64,000 nt of DNA from Rapana venosa (GCA_028751875.1 CM054135.1:11772383-11836382); one strand, 5' to 3'; positions 31,953 through 41,492 are shown, counted from the first letter of the stretch. Numbers and translations: made by a program. The notes: generated from the letters alone by a model not told the origin.

Positions 31953-32049
31953 AACAAAATTAAATTAGATATTCTTGGTACAAACTAAACCAATAAACGT
32001 TGTCAGACGATGTAAAGAACAATAAATCTGTAAAGAAGGTACAGTCCAG

Positions 32050-32104
32050 GTGTGTATGCGCGCGCGCGCGTGTGTGTGTCGGGGGAGGGGGGGGGGGGGG
32101 GGGG
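32050..32104. repeat. CG/TG microsatellite followed by G run
   Basis: GCGCGCGCGCGTGTGTGTG and then a G-rich run to 32104. Lies in an intron of copy B. Confidence 0.9.
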
Positions 32105-32129
32105 CTGGGAAGAAAACACCCAGTTTCAG

Positions 32130-32300
32130 TAAAGGCAGTGATGTGACTGACTGTCTGGCAACCCACCATAACAGCATGACTATCTTGCTCCTGTGATACA
32201 CAGAACCAGTGGTAAGGAAATACCAGCAGCAACGACGGGATCTAACCTCTCAGTCTAGTTTTCAGCAAAGTAGCACCAACGTTCTGTAAAAGCAGAGAAT
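32130..32300 (-). other. Intron segment shared with copy A
   Basis: The minus strand matches 7190-7370: TGCTACTTTGCTGAAAAC, TGCTGCTGGTATTTCC, GGTTCTGTGTATCACA. Its position after the DXD exon is the same in both copies. Confidence 0.8.
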
Positions 32301-32327
32301 TATATCCTTTCTCCCACCTTCACCTAT

Positions 32328-33960
32328 CCCGTGGTTCCATGGACCGTAGGGGCACCACTGAAGATTTTGCAACCGGCTTCCTCCACTCCCCATGGTCTTC
32401 TGCTTTCCTTACCAAATCATTCTTCTCAAGACCATTCCACTCCCTGGTGTCGTTATGCCATCGTTTCCTCTGCCTCTTCATCTCCCTCCCTGTACTGTTT
32501 CCGGTAAGACAGTCTTGGCCAGTGCATATGCTCATGTGACATGCCCGTACCACCTTAGTGTGCGTTTTTTCAGGGAAGTCAGGAGCTCTTCATATGGTCT
32601 GATGGCATTTTAATGCTGGTTTTCACGTCTTCATAAGTGATGTGATCTCTGTACGAGATACCAAAAAGTTTGCGAAAGCACCTCATCTCCACTGCCTGGA
32701 TCCTTCTTTCAATGTGTGCGGTTATAGCCCATGTTTCACATGCGTACAAAAATATGGACATGATCAGGGAACGCATCAGTCTGATCTTGAAGCTGATGGC
32801 GATGTTCTTGTTGTTCCAGAGGACTTTTAGTTTGGTCATTGCAGCTGTGGTCTGGGCTATCCTGGAGAGAATTTCAGGTTTTGATCCTTCATCCGATACT
32901 GTAGCTCCCAAATATTTGAAGCTATGGATGGTCATGATTTTCTTGATGTCTATAATTGTCAGTGCTACTGCCATTGGCACTACTTGTCATCAGCTCGGTT
33001 TTCTCTGCACTGATCTGCATACCATATGCCAAAGAGGCTTCATCAAGGTGATTAATCAGGTTGACTAGCTCTTGCTCTTCTCCAGCTAGGCCGTCGATGT
33101 CATCGTCAAAACGTAAGTTTGTGATTGTCCTGCCTCCAATGCTGACTGTTCCCTCATGTTTTTCAAACGCGTCAGCCATTATTCTCTATACGAAGATATT
33201 AAAGAGGGTGGGAGAGAGCAGACATCCATGGCGTACTCCAACTATGGTTCAGAACCAATCTCCTATGTTGCTGTCATAGTAGTTTGCGCTGGTTGCTTTC
33301 TTATAGAGGCCTTCTATGGTTCTGGTCAGGTTGGCATTGTTTTATACAGCCTCATGGTTTCCCACAGAGATGCATGCCTGACTCTGTCGAATGCCTTCCT
33401 AAAATCTACAAAGACGTGGTAAAGATCTTGGTGGTGTTGCAAGTATTTCTCACAAAGTATCCCAAGGTTGAAAATGTGTTAGGTTGTACTCCGTCATGTT
33501 CTGACACTTGCCTGTTCTTTTTTGATGATCTCCTCAGGTTGAGGCTTTGTCTGTTCATGAGGATTATGAGCATGACTTTGCTTGTATGGCTGATCAGGAT
33601 GATGGTAGGGTAGTTTTGACATAGTTGTAAGTTGCCTTACTTTGGGAGAGTGATAATCAGGGACTGTGTCCAAGGTGTTAGCCACTCCTCTGTCTGCCAG
33701 ATCACATTGCAGATGGTAACACCTCTGTCATGGCCTCTCCTCCTGCATGGACCAGTTCTGATGGAATGTTGTCCACTCCTGCTGACTTCCCTCTTTTTAG
33801 TGATCTTACTGCACCTTCAACTTCTCCCTGTAGGATGGGGTAGCTGCTGCTGTTGGTTGGTGGAGGGCCATCTAACACCTTGGTGTCTCCTACTGCTGTG
33901 TGAGTGTACAGTTGGGATTAGTACTCTGTCCACCTCTTTCAAAGAGAAATATATATTCTT
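32328..33960 (-). mobile_element. RTE-like LINE, 5'-truncated
   Basis: Minus-strand blocks: G-K-S-A-G-V-D-N-I-P (about 33790), F-R-K-A-F-D-R-V (about 33395), F-D-D-D-I-D-G-L-A-G (about 33100, FADD with A replaced by D), E-K-T-E-L-M-T (about 32995), Y-L-G-A-T-V-S-D-E-G (about 32905), Y-A-C-E-T-W-A (about 32735), S-Y-R-D-H-I-T (about 32650) and the basic tail at 32470. It is collinear with the copy at 16.9 kb. The changed FADD and frameshifts show it is dead. No clear tetranucleotide tail at its 3' end. It sits in the last intron of copy B in the same orientation as the gene. Confidence 0.85.
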
Positions 33961-34010
33961 CCCCAAATGCTGAGTTCTTATACTGTACTATTTGCACACA
34001 CAAAAACCGC
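33875..34010. repeat. 136-bp direct repeat, copy 1
   Basis: Begins ACACCTTGGTGTCTCCTACT, runs through AAAGAGAAATATATATTC and ends near AAAACCGC. The same sequence recurs at 34634-34769 in the same orientation. The first 80 or so bases belong to the 5' edge of the RTE copy, the rest to its flank. The two copies bracket the DXD exon of the glycosyltransferase. Confidence 0.85.
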
Positions 34011-34102
34011 ATTACACTATATCACTAAAATAAGCAGTAGACACTCCATTGTGAATGACTGTAAAGGCTAAGCACTCGTGATGAAAAACCCCAGAGATGC
34101 AT

Positions 34103-34109
34103 TCCATCC

Positions 34110-34151
<42 letters not shown>
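34103..34151. repeat. (ATT)n microsatellite
   Basis: About 16 ATT repeats. No AGCGCT tail sequence is next to it, so its element of origin, if any, is not visible. Confidence 0.9.
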
Positions 34152-34228
34152 CTGAACGAACATCATCCCTAATTATATCAGAACATTGCACGCTGTGTTG
34201 AATGGAGAGAGAGCTTTAAAATACTAAC

Positions 34229-34538
34229 CATTAATTTGGGATCCACGAGCATGAGATTAGGATACAGCTCGTAGGTTCGATACGACATCTGCAGGGAGTT
34301 ATATCCCCAGCTGTTGTCCCGAAAATCTTTGTGAGTTTTCAGGTAGTAATGAAACCACTGGGCCCCAGGTCTGGCTAGCATGACTCCTAGATTGAAGGAG
34401 GTGGGAAATTCTCGGTCCTGTGTAAGCCAGTCATTGCTGGCCACCAAGGGGTAGGCGAGCAGAGAGTCCGGCACATAAGACGTCCAGACCACATCAAAGT
34501 CTTGGTATGCTCCTCCATATTTGTACAGCACCTGGTAT
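34229..34538 (-). CDS. Glycosyltransferase copy B, DXD exon
   Basis: A 310-base exon, the same length as in copy A. Acceptor TACCGGCAG, phase 2 join (AG+A, still arginine); donor ATG|GTTAGT in phase 0. It encodes Y-G-G-A-Y-Q-D-F-D-V-V-W, with the metal-binding D-x-D intact, then S-N-D-W and S-F-N-L-G-V-M-L-A. The catalytic signature and family-typical spacing point to a GT32-type (A4GALT/Och1-like) Golgi glycosyltransferase using a nucleotide sugar and a divalent metal. Fully open, 88% identical to copy A by my count. Which sugar it transfers cannot be read from the sequence. Confidence 0.88.
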
Positions 34539-34633
34539 CTGCCGGTAGAGAAGTGTAAATAAAGTTTTTGTTTCGTTTTGTTTAATATCTATCTAGTACC
34601 TGTGATTCCCCCCCCCCCCCCCCACACACACAC

Positions 34634-34769
34634 ACACCTTGGTGTCTCCTACTGCTGTGTGAGTGTACAATTGGGAGCAGTACTCTGTCCACCTCTTTCA
34701 AAGAGAAATATATATTCTTCCCCAAATACTGAGTTCTTATACTGTACTATTTGCAAAAAAACAAACCGC
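34634..34769. repeat. 136-bp direct repeat, copy 2
   Basis: Matches 33875-34010 with a few substitutions (TACAATTGGGAGCAG for TACAGTTGGGATTAG). Preceded by a C run and (CA)n at 34602-34637. It lies in the large intron just upstream of the DXD exon (minus-strand sense). Confidence 0.85.
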
Positions 34770-34804
34770 TTTGCATATACAAACTCTTACCACTTGTGAA
34801 ACTT

Positions 34805-35137
34805 GGTGCTCTAGCTAATAATAATAATAATAATGTATGGAATTTATATAGCGCTGAATCTTGTAAAGCAACAAATCAAAGCGCTCAGATTTTATTTCAT
34901 ACCACTTTAAGTCAGGGCAGATTTCTCTCCGTGAAATTCGGGCTGCTCTCCCCGGGGAGAGCGGGAGAACGCGTCGCCACTTAGCGCTGCGCCACCCTTT
35001 TCCCTTTTTTTTTTTCATGTCTGCAACTGTATTTGTTTCCCTATCAGAGTGGCTTTTTTCTAAGAATTTTGCCAGGGACAACTCTCTTGTTGCCGTAGGG
35101 TTTTTTACGTGCGCTAAATAATTACGTGTAACACGCG

Positions 35138-35168
<31 letters not shown>

Positions 35169-35312
35169 TAGCGCCCAGACCACCACTCATGGTCTAATGG
35201 ATGGGGGAAAAATTTCCGGTCCAAACGGGGTACGAACCGCCGCACACTTCAGACCCGGACTTTTCACTTTCTAGACAGGCGCGTTACCTCTAGACCACCG
35301 ATCCTAAGTACT
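34805..35312 (-). mobile_element. SINE family S4, full-length, with LINE-type tail
   Basis: From about 35310 on the minus strand: a tRNA-like head with A box (GGTGGTCTAGAGGTAACG) and B box (GCGGTTCGTACCCC). The body follows: AGTCTTTCGGATGAGACG, GTTGTCCCTGGCAAAATTCT, GGGTGGCGCAGCGC, CCCCGGGGAGAGCAGCC. The tail is AGCGCTTTGATTTGTTGC, CAGCGCTATATAAATTCCAT, (ATT)n at 34819-34834. The last 60 bases are the same as the 3' end of the L2/CR1-like LINEs of this window, which marks the LINE as the likely source of its retrotransposition machinery. Confidence 0.85.
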
Positions 35313-35384
35313 AGTGTAGTCCGTTTTCCCACCATTAGGGTAGCACATTCCGACTTTGGGGGTGATGTCTCTTCCTACTAGGGA

Positions 35385-35668
35385 CGGGATAGCTCAGTGG
35401 TCAGAATGCTCGCTTTTCCCAAGCCAGTGTTAAGCAGCTTGAGCGAGGTTACCACTTGGGTGACCGTTTGCGCGCTTTGGCTTCAGTACAGTTCCCCCAG
35501 ATCACCCAGCTGTAAATGGGTACCTGCCTCTTTAAGTTCAGGGAAGGTAAAGCAGCGAGGGAGAGGAGACGAGTGCCACCTTCAATATGCTGGCCTCTAG
35601 AGAAACTGAGGTCTCTGATGCCTTGCTCCCCTACGACCACATAGGATATGGGACACCTTTACCTTTTA
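35385..35668 (+). mobile_element. 5S-rRNA-like SINE (family S2), good copy
   Basis: GGGACGGGATAGCTCAGTGG at the start (tRNA A-box-like) is followed by GTGTTAAGCAGC and GGTTACCACTTGGGTGACC. The latter follow the 5S rRNA internal promoter region (GTTAAGC...TTGGATGGGTGACC). The body contains CAGTACAGTTCCCCCAG, TGTAAATGGGTACCTGCC and GGGAAGGTAAAGCAGCGAGG, ending GGGACACCTTTACCTTTT. So a tRNA-like start and a 5S-like second part are joined. Confidence 0.75.
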
Positions 35669-35674
35669 CTGGTA

Positions 35675-35872
35675 TGCAATGGCCTACTCTTCCAAAAGGT
35701 AAAGCTGCTGTACATGTGTTCACACAAGATCTCGGTTTATAGTCTCTTCCGAAGGACTTTTGTGGGGATGGAGATGGTACTGATGTTAATTCCACAGGGA
35801 GAATCCCCTCAATTGGCGCTTGGGTGGTGGCCACAACTCTGCTGTCATATGCAAGCTTAACACTCTAACCCC
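35675..35872 (-). mobile_element. SINE family S1, partial
   Basis: On the plus strand the reverse of the family body: AATGGCCTACTCTTCCAAAAG, then CTCGGTTTATAGTCTCTTCC, then GAAGGACTTTTGTGGGGATG. The tRNA head is decayed near 35860. It abuts the S2 copy. Confidence 0.7.
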
Positions 35873-35882
35873 CCCTACATCC

Positions 35883-35958
35883 CTCCTCCATACATACATA
35901 CATACATACATACATACATACATACATACATACATACATTCATTCATTCACTCATTTA
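35883..35958. repeat. (CATA)n / (CATT)n microsatellite
   Basis: About 13 CATA units changing into CATT and CACT at the right end. Confidence 0.95.
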
Positions 35959-35999
35959 TACATACAAGTCAGGTGAGTTTAAAGAGATCTACCCACTGC

Positions 36000-36300
36000 C
36001 ACAATATACATTGTCAAATGATCATTAAGGTACAGCTATTTAAGCAGCAATGCCACTAAAATGAAGGGTCCACAAATCATTGAGATACAGCTAATTAACC
36101 AATGATGTCCTTAAAATGAAGGGTCCACTGGTTATTAATATATAGCTGATTATGCAAAGATGTCTCATGAAAGTTGTACAAATCATTAAGATACAGCTAT
36201 TCAAGAAGCAATGCCTCTAAAATGAAGGGTCCACCAATCATTTACATACAGCTAGTTAAGCAATCATATCTAATGAAGTTCCACTACTCATTAACCTTTT
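36000..36300. repeat. About 57-bp minisatellite in the large intron of copy B
   Basis: Five imperfect units built on ATTAAGATACAGCTA.TTAAGC, AATG.C.CTAAAATGAAGG and GTCCAC.AATC. A second array of the same family lies at 40925-41150. Confidence 0.85.
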
Positions 36301-36619
36301 CCCTAAGGTTAAGCTACTATAGGGTAACCCACCATGTAAAACTCCTTCCTTCAGTAGCACCCACCACTGGACAGTGGTGGCTTATACAATTCAATATGGA
36401 GCACCCACATTGGGGCAACGTGCTTTGTAAAACAAATCTCCATCTTTCCTTCCTACAGAGATTCCAAACTTTCCAACACCATCCGTTAGCCAGAAACATA
36501 CATGCTGTTTCAATGAAGACCGAGCAGGTCAGTGAGCAGGTCGTAGTTCACTCTGTAATCAGCTTCCAAAGACAGAACCCATATGAAAACAAAGACTTTG
36601 TAGAGCTGCAAGATACTTG

Positions 36620-36659
36620 CTCTGTGTGTGTGTGTGTGTGTCTGTGCGTGCGTGCGTGC

Positions 36660-36701
<42 letters not shown>

Positions 36702-36706
36702 GTGTT
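36620..36706. repeat. (TG)n / (TGCG)n microsatellite
   Basis: Dinucleotide run with a block of TGCG tetranucleotides. Followed by the TTTTGTTTAATGTCCATT repeat at 36715-36790. Confidence 0.95.
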
Positions 36707-36810
36707 GGATTTTGTTTTTGTTTTGTTTAATGTCCATTTACTTCTTGGTGATATAGACACATGCACATTCAGATCAACACCCGGTCTCTCTTTTGCTCTC
36801 TCTCTCTCTG

Positions 36811-36812
36811 AT

Positions 36813-36898
<86 letters not shown>
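36811..36898. repeat. (GATA)n at the 3' end of the RTE element
   Basis: About 22 tetranucleotide units, read as (TCTA)n on the minus strand. They directly follow the end of the RTE element at 36900, where other RTE copies here carry shorter tetranucleotide tails. The array is either the element's tail or grew from it. Confidence 0.92.
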
Positions 36899-37192
36899 TA
36901 CTGTTCACTGTTCACTGGTCCCGTAACCCGCCAGGGTCGTAGGGGCGCTGCATGGTGGACGAACGGTGGACCAGCTGGCTCCACTTAGTACGGTCGTCGG
37001 CGACTGCCTGGGTGACACTGAAGTCCTCCCCTGTCCAATCACGGATGTCGTCGGCCCACTTTCTCCTCTGTCTGCCCCGTCTTCTCTTCCCCTGGGACTG
37101 TTCCTTGCAGGATGGTCTTTGCAAGTCCTTCTGAGCGTGTTCGTGCCCATTACCATCTGAGTTGCCTCTTTTTCGCCGTGGTCAGTAGGTCT

Positions 37193-38917
37193 TCATAGTC
37201 CCCACCTGTTGATGATCATCCTGCGGACTTCATTGTTGGTGACATGGTCCCTTGTATAAGATGCAAGGAGCCTTTGGGCATTCATTTCTACTGCTTGGAT
37301 CCTCCTTTGTAGGTCTGCGTTCAGTGTCCATACCTCACATGCGTAAAGCATGATTGAGGTGACTAGCGCGTTTAGTAACTTTACCTTGGTTCCGAGAGGG
37401 ATGTTTCTGTCTCTCCATATGGTCTTCAGTCCTGCCATTGCTGCTGCTGTTTGTGCCGCTCTTGCTAGGATTTCGGTCTTCGATCCCTCCTCACTTATGA
37501 TGGCTCCAAGGTACTTGAAATGGTCAACTGTCTTCAGTTCTTTTCCGCTGAGAGTGATCTTGGGCGTGATTGGCTGGGCACTGTTTGACATGAGCTTGGT
37601 TTTCTCGGCGCTGATTTCCATGCCGTATCGTGAGGATATTTCGTCCAGTTGCTTCACTAGGTTGGCCAGTTCCTCTTCATTTCCTGCCAGACCGTCAATG
37701 TCATCGGCAAACCTGAGGTTGGTGATTGTTCGCCCTCCAATGCTGACTGTGCCTGTGTGGTCTTCCAAGGCGTCAGTCATGATGCGTTCAAGGAAAATGT
37801 TAAATAGTATCGGCGACAGCAGACATCCCTGTCGGACCCCAACTGAGGTACGGAACCATTCCCCTACCGTGCCCTGTACGAGTACTGCACTGGTGGATTT
37901 TGAGTAGAGTTCCTTGATGGTGTGGATCAGCTTCTGGCCCATGTTGAATTTGTTCATGGTGGCCCACAGAGCGTCATGCCATACTCTATCGAAGGCCTTC
38001 TTAAAATCAATGAAGACGTGGAAGATGTCTTGTTGGTGCTGGCTGTATTTCTCACACAGAACCCTCAGGTTGAATATGTGTTCTGTGGTGCTTCTATTTG
38101 AGCGGAAACCGGCCTGCTCTTCGGCGATGATCTCTTCTGCCTGTGGTTTCAGCCTGTTCAGGATCACTTTCAGCATGACTTTACTGGCATGACTTATGAG
38201 GCTGATTGTCCTGTAGTTTTGGCACTGCTGGAGATTTCCTTTCTTGGGGAGAGTGATGATGAGTGATTGGGTCCATGGTGTAGGCCACTCTCCGGTCTGC
38301 CAGATCTTGTTGCAGATACTTGTAAGGATGTCTGTCACTGCTTCTCCCCCGTGTTGGATCAGCTCTGCTGGGATGTTGTCGATTCCTGCTGATTTTCCTT
38401 TCTTCAGCGATCTAATTGCTACTTCTACTTCCTCGCGTAGAATTGGGAAGTTGTCTTTATTCGATGAGGCTTGGCTTGCAAGTACGCTGGGGTTACCTAG
38501 CGTCTGATGATTGTAGAGTTCGGAGCAGTATTCCGTCCATCTGCCAACGATTTCCTTCTTTTCTGTTAGGCAATTCCCTTCTTTGTCCTGGATGTTACTG
38601 ACTCTTGCCTGTTTCTGTTTGGTGAGCTCTTTCACAATCTGGTATGCTCTTCTGTTATTATTCTTTGTCAGGCTCTCCTCGATTTCTGTACATTGTTTCT
38701 CTATCCATTCTTCCTTGGTCTTCCTCATGTCTCTCCTGATCTTGTTTACTTCTCTGTACTCAACTGCTCCTGTAGTGTTCTTGCTCTTCTTCAGGTCTCG
38801 TCTTTTGTCACACATATTCAAGATTTCATCTGTGACCCATGGTTGTGTTTTTCGGCGATGTTTGCCAAGAAGTATGCTTGCTGTCTCAGTCATCACTGTG
38901 TTAAAACTGGTGGTCAT
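37193..38917 (-). CDS. RTE reverse transcriptase ORF (574 codons)
   Basis: A long open frame with all RT blocks: L-P-K-K-G-N (about residue 215), N-Y-R-T-I-S-L-I-S-H-A (about 227), E-E-Q-A-G-F-R (about 260), F-I-D-F-K-K-A-F-D-R-V (about 295), G-V-R-Q-G-C-L-L-S-P (about 350), R-F-A-D-D-I-D-G-L-A-G (about 403, catalytic FADD), K-Y-L-G-A-I-I-S-E-E-G (about 465) and Y-A-C-E-V-W-T (about 525). This part alone is intact. The endonuclease lies upstream and the tail downstream, both out of frame. The intact RT suggests recent loss of function. It would copy its own RNA by target-primed reverse transcription. Confidence 0.9.
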   Translation of the reverse strand: MTTSFNTVMTETASILLGKHRRKTQPWVTDEILNMCDKRRDLKKSKNTTGAVEYREVNKIRRDMRKTKEEWIEKQCTEIEESLTKNNNRRAYQIVKELTKQKQARVSNIQDKEGNCLTEKKEIVGRWTEYCSELYNHQTLGNPSVLASQASSNKDNFPILREEVEVAIRSLKKGKSAGIDNIPAELIQHGGEAVTDILTSICNKIWQTGEWPTPWTQSLIITLPKKGNLQQCQNYRTISLISHASKVMLKVILNRLKPQAEEIIAEEQAGFRSNRSTTEHIFNLRVLCEKYSQHQQDIFHVFIDFKKAFDRVWHDALWATMNKFNMGQKLIHTIKELYSKSTSAVLVQGTVGEWFRTSVGVRQGCLLSPILFNIFLERIMTDALEDHTGTVSIGGRTITNLRFADDIDGLAGNEEELANLVKQLDEISSRYGMEISAEKTKLMSNSAQPITPKITLSGKELKTVDHFKYLGAIISEEGSKTEILARAAQTAAAMAGLKTIWRDRNIPLGTKVKLLNALVTSIMLYACEVWTLNADLQRRIQAVEMNAQRLLASYTRDHVTNNEVRRMIINRWGL

Positions 38918-38949
38918 CGTTTCGGCATCTTCTTCAAGTGCCAGCAGTG

Positions 38950-39957
38950 GTGCGAATTTCCCCCCTATTGTTGCTTGGAAGGACTCGGCGATGGTTGGGG
39001 TCCTTCAGTTTGTCAGGTTGAACTTGAGTCTGGTGTTCTTTGTCTTATTGGTCTTCTTCAATCGGACTCTAAAGTCAGGAGCACGAGGTCATGATCGTGC
39101 CCATGTCTGCACCTGGGAATGTCCTCGTTTTGGCTCTGTTGATGCCAGATCGAAAACGGTTCTGCACCAGGATGTAGTCAATCTGGTTGTGATGGATCCC
39201 ATTGGGTGCATGCCATGTCCAGCGTCGGGATGCCTTGTGTTCTCCAAGGGTATTGGCGAGCACCGTGTCGTTGTAGCTGGCAAATTCCAGTAGTCGGAGT
39301 CCTCGCTCATTGGTGATCGCATTACAGGAGGGACCGCAGAATTTGCTCCAGTCTTTCAGTGCGTCTCCCCACCTTAGCGTTCCAGTCTCCCCGGATGATC
39401 AAGATGTCTTTCTTGTTCATTTTTATCGATGATGCCCTGTAGTTGGTTGTAGAATTCCTCTACGACTTCATCATCGTGATCCGCTGTTGGTGCGTAGGCT
39501 TGAATCACTGTGATGTTTTAATGGGGCTGCCCTGAGGCGGATGGCCATAAGCCCGGGTGTTTACTGGGTAGTATCCTATTACCGAGTTCTTGATGTTCTT
39601 GTTGACAAGCATGCCTACGCCATTGATATGCTTGTCCTGCTCCCCGCTATAGTAGAGCATATGACCCTCGTCAGTATGGTGTTCACCGTGCTCTTTCCAT
39701 CTGACCTCACAGAGACCTACCAGATGCCAGGTGTACCTGTCCAGCTCGTATATCAGTTCTTGGAGTTTGCCTGTTTGGGCCAGACTTCTGACGTTCCATG
39801 TTGCGATGGTGATGTAGTCCCTTCCTCTGATTTTAGTTGTAGGGGTTCCACCAGTAGCACACTTGGCGCCTCCGCCCTGGTGGCAGACTGAAGGCGCGGT
39901 CCTTGTTGGCCCGGGCGGCGACCGATCCGGTATATTCTTTATTTTCGTCCGTTCCAT
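38950..39957 (-). pseudogene. RTE endonuclease domain (frameshifted)
   Basis: Minus strand: I-A-T-W-N-V-R-S-L (about 39820), L-C-E-V-R-W (active-site E, about 39710), V-G-M-L-V-N-K (about 39610), A-Y-A-P-T-A-D (about 39495), R-G-D-W-N-A-K-V-G (about 39390) and I-H-H-N-Q-I-D-Y-I-L-V (about 39190). These are the APE-type endonuclease motifs in RTE order. A frameshift near 39510 and at least one more near 39380 split the frame. Loss of endonuclease would stop target nicking. Confidence 0.8.
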
Positions 39958-40012
39958 TTAGCGTGTCTTGGACAAAAGTAGCCTGGCGGCGCCCATCTCT
40001 CTCCAGGCGTAT

Positions 40013-40390
40013 AGATTACTACTTACAAGTAAATATAGTAGAGGCCTTACTGGGGAAGAATGTATAACCTCAGCAACCGATGTTATGAATTGCTGAGAGT
40101 CATATAAAACTTATTGAACAATGGCATATTTTTATGAATATCAATTCCTCTACTTTTGAACAGGTCAATAACAATTATGGGCAATCAAACAATGAATGGC
40201 TGATTGAAAGTGATTGAGAACAGCAACATGTCACATTTTTAGAGCAAGAAATATTTTCAAAAGGTGTTTTCTTCATTTTGGAATGCATACAATTCATCAA
40301 TTTAGCATTAATTTCATGCGATGACAGTGCATGACTGGAATCAAACACTTCAATACTGCAATCAGAGGCATCTTGTTTAGCTAAGAATCA
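40013..40390. other. Intron, no recognisable gene
   Basis: Unique AT-rich DNA upstream of the RTE element. No motif seen. Confidence 0.5.
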
Positions 40391-40394
40391 TTCA

Positions 40395-40427
40395 GTGTGT
40401 ATGTGTGTGTTGTGTGTGTGTGTGTGT

Positions 40428-40465
<38 letters not shown>

Positions 40466-40483
40466 GTGTGTGTGTTGTGTGTG

Positions 40484-40520
<37 letters not shown>
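40395..40520. repeat. (TG)n with TGTTG interruptions
   Basis: TG dinucleotides regularly interrupted by an extra T or G, ending TGCGTGCATGG. Confidence 0.95.
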
Positions 40521-40522
<2 letters not shown>

Positions 40523-40924
40523 CATGGCAGGGGACTGAGTTCCTGACTAGCCAGCTGGTTTTACCTTCAAGCAAATTGCACTTCTTACTTCCCAGGAATG
40601 GCAGACCAGGGGTGCAGTGTAAATGAAGTAGTCTGTTCAATATGATGCCTGTTGCCAGTACACCGTTGGCCATTTTTAACGTGTTTGGCTGGGTCAAGTT
40701 CACTCCAATGATTAATGCAGAAATCTATTATGCAACATAAAATTATTTTTGGTACAAGACATTGAATTTATCTATCCAAAACTGCCAGTGTCCAACAACA
40801 AAAAGCTCTAACATAACGAAAACATATTTAGAAAAGTGTTAAAAATGCTACATAGGCAATGATTGCACAAATGTGCACAGTACAGGAGAGAGGCTTTCTC
40901 TCCCTCAACCCAGGGATAGTGTTT
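40521..40924. other. Intron, no recognisable gene
   Basis: Unique sequence between a microsatellite and the second 57-bp array. No motif seen. Confidence 0.45.
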
Positions 40925-41150
40925 TAAATTACAGCTAATTTAACAAAGATATCTCTAAAATGAAGGCTCCATTGATCATTAAGATACAGCTAATTTAACA
41001 AAGATATCTCTAAAAGGAAGGGTCTACCAATTATTAAAATACAGTTATCAATGAAAGAAGTCTTGTTAAGGGGAGGTTCACTGATTATTATGATAAAGCT
41101 ACTTAGTAACAATGCCTCTAAAAATCAATGGTCCACTTATCTGTTGTCTG
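40925..41150. repeat. About 57-bp minisatellite, second array
   Basis: About four units with ATTAAGATACAGCTAATTTA, ACAAAGATATCTCTAAAA and GAAGG.TC.A. These are clearly related to the array at 36000-36300, 4.6 kb away in the same intron, with the RTE element between them. Confidence 0.85.
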
Positions 41151-41490
41151 AAGCCATACATTTTTTAAAAAGAATAATGTGATATTTCACTAAACCCTTC
41201 TTAAAAAGGAAACAGATTTAAAAGGTATTTTGTTTTGTTTTGTGCTCTTTTGCTTGTTTGTTTGTTGTTGGTTTTTTCTTAAAACCACTGACTGTGCTTC
41301 ATGCTTTCCTTTGTCCCTGTCACTTATTTCTGTATGGTGTACTTAAGAGTGAAAAGAGTAGCATGTGTAGCATGATTTGTATAAAGTCACTTTGGTTTGT
41401 TCTCTGAAACACTATGTAGCCTTTTCTCTCTTCAAACATTAAGAAACAGTTCCTTACTTTTACATGACTAGCATTTTCAAACATAACCAT
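41151..41490. other. Intron, no recognisable gene
   Basis: A/T-rich and G/T-rich unique sequence. Confidence 0.45.
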
Positions 41491-41492
41491 CT

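Larger units (their letters stand above)
36900..40012 (-). mobile_element. RTE-like non-LTR retrotransposon, near full length
   Basis: The best-preserved RTE copy, about 3.1 kb, minus strand. Order from 5': about 60 bases of leader, endonuclease (39957-38950, two or three frameshifts), RT (38917-37193), then the basic C-terminal tail in another frame (37156-36910: G-K-R-R-R-G-R-Q-R-R-K-W, D-W-T-G, ending with R-P-Y-D-P-G-G). A tetranucleotide tail follows. RTE elements code for a single EN-RT protein of about this size. The frameshifts show it cannot move now. It lies in the large intron of copy B in the same orientation as the gene. Confidence 0.88.

Noticed and set aside
35820..36059. Y-I-H-T repeat frame
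   Set aside because: Translation of the (CATA)n array.
36811..36898. CRISPR-like direct repeats
   Set aside because: The (GATA)n, 46-bp, 52-bp and other arrays are contiguous tandem repeats without unique spacers, in eukaryotic DNA.
37350..38507. Plus-strand frames of up to 185 codons opposite the RTE RT
   Set aside because: Antisense shadows of the intact RT frame on the minus strand.
38583..39293. 236-codon plus-strand frame
   Set aside because: Antisense of the RTE endonuclease/linker region; no independent motif.
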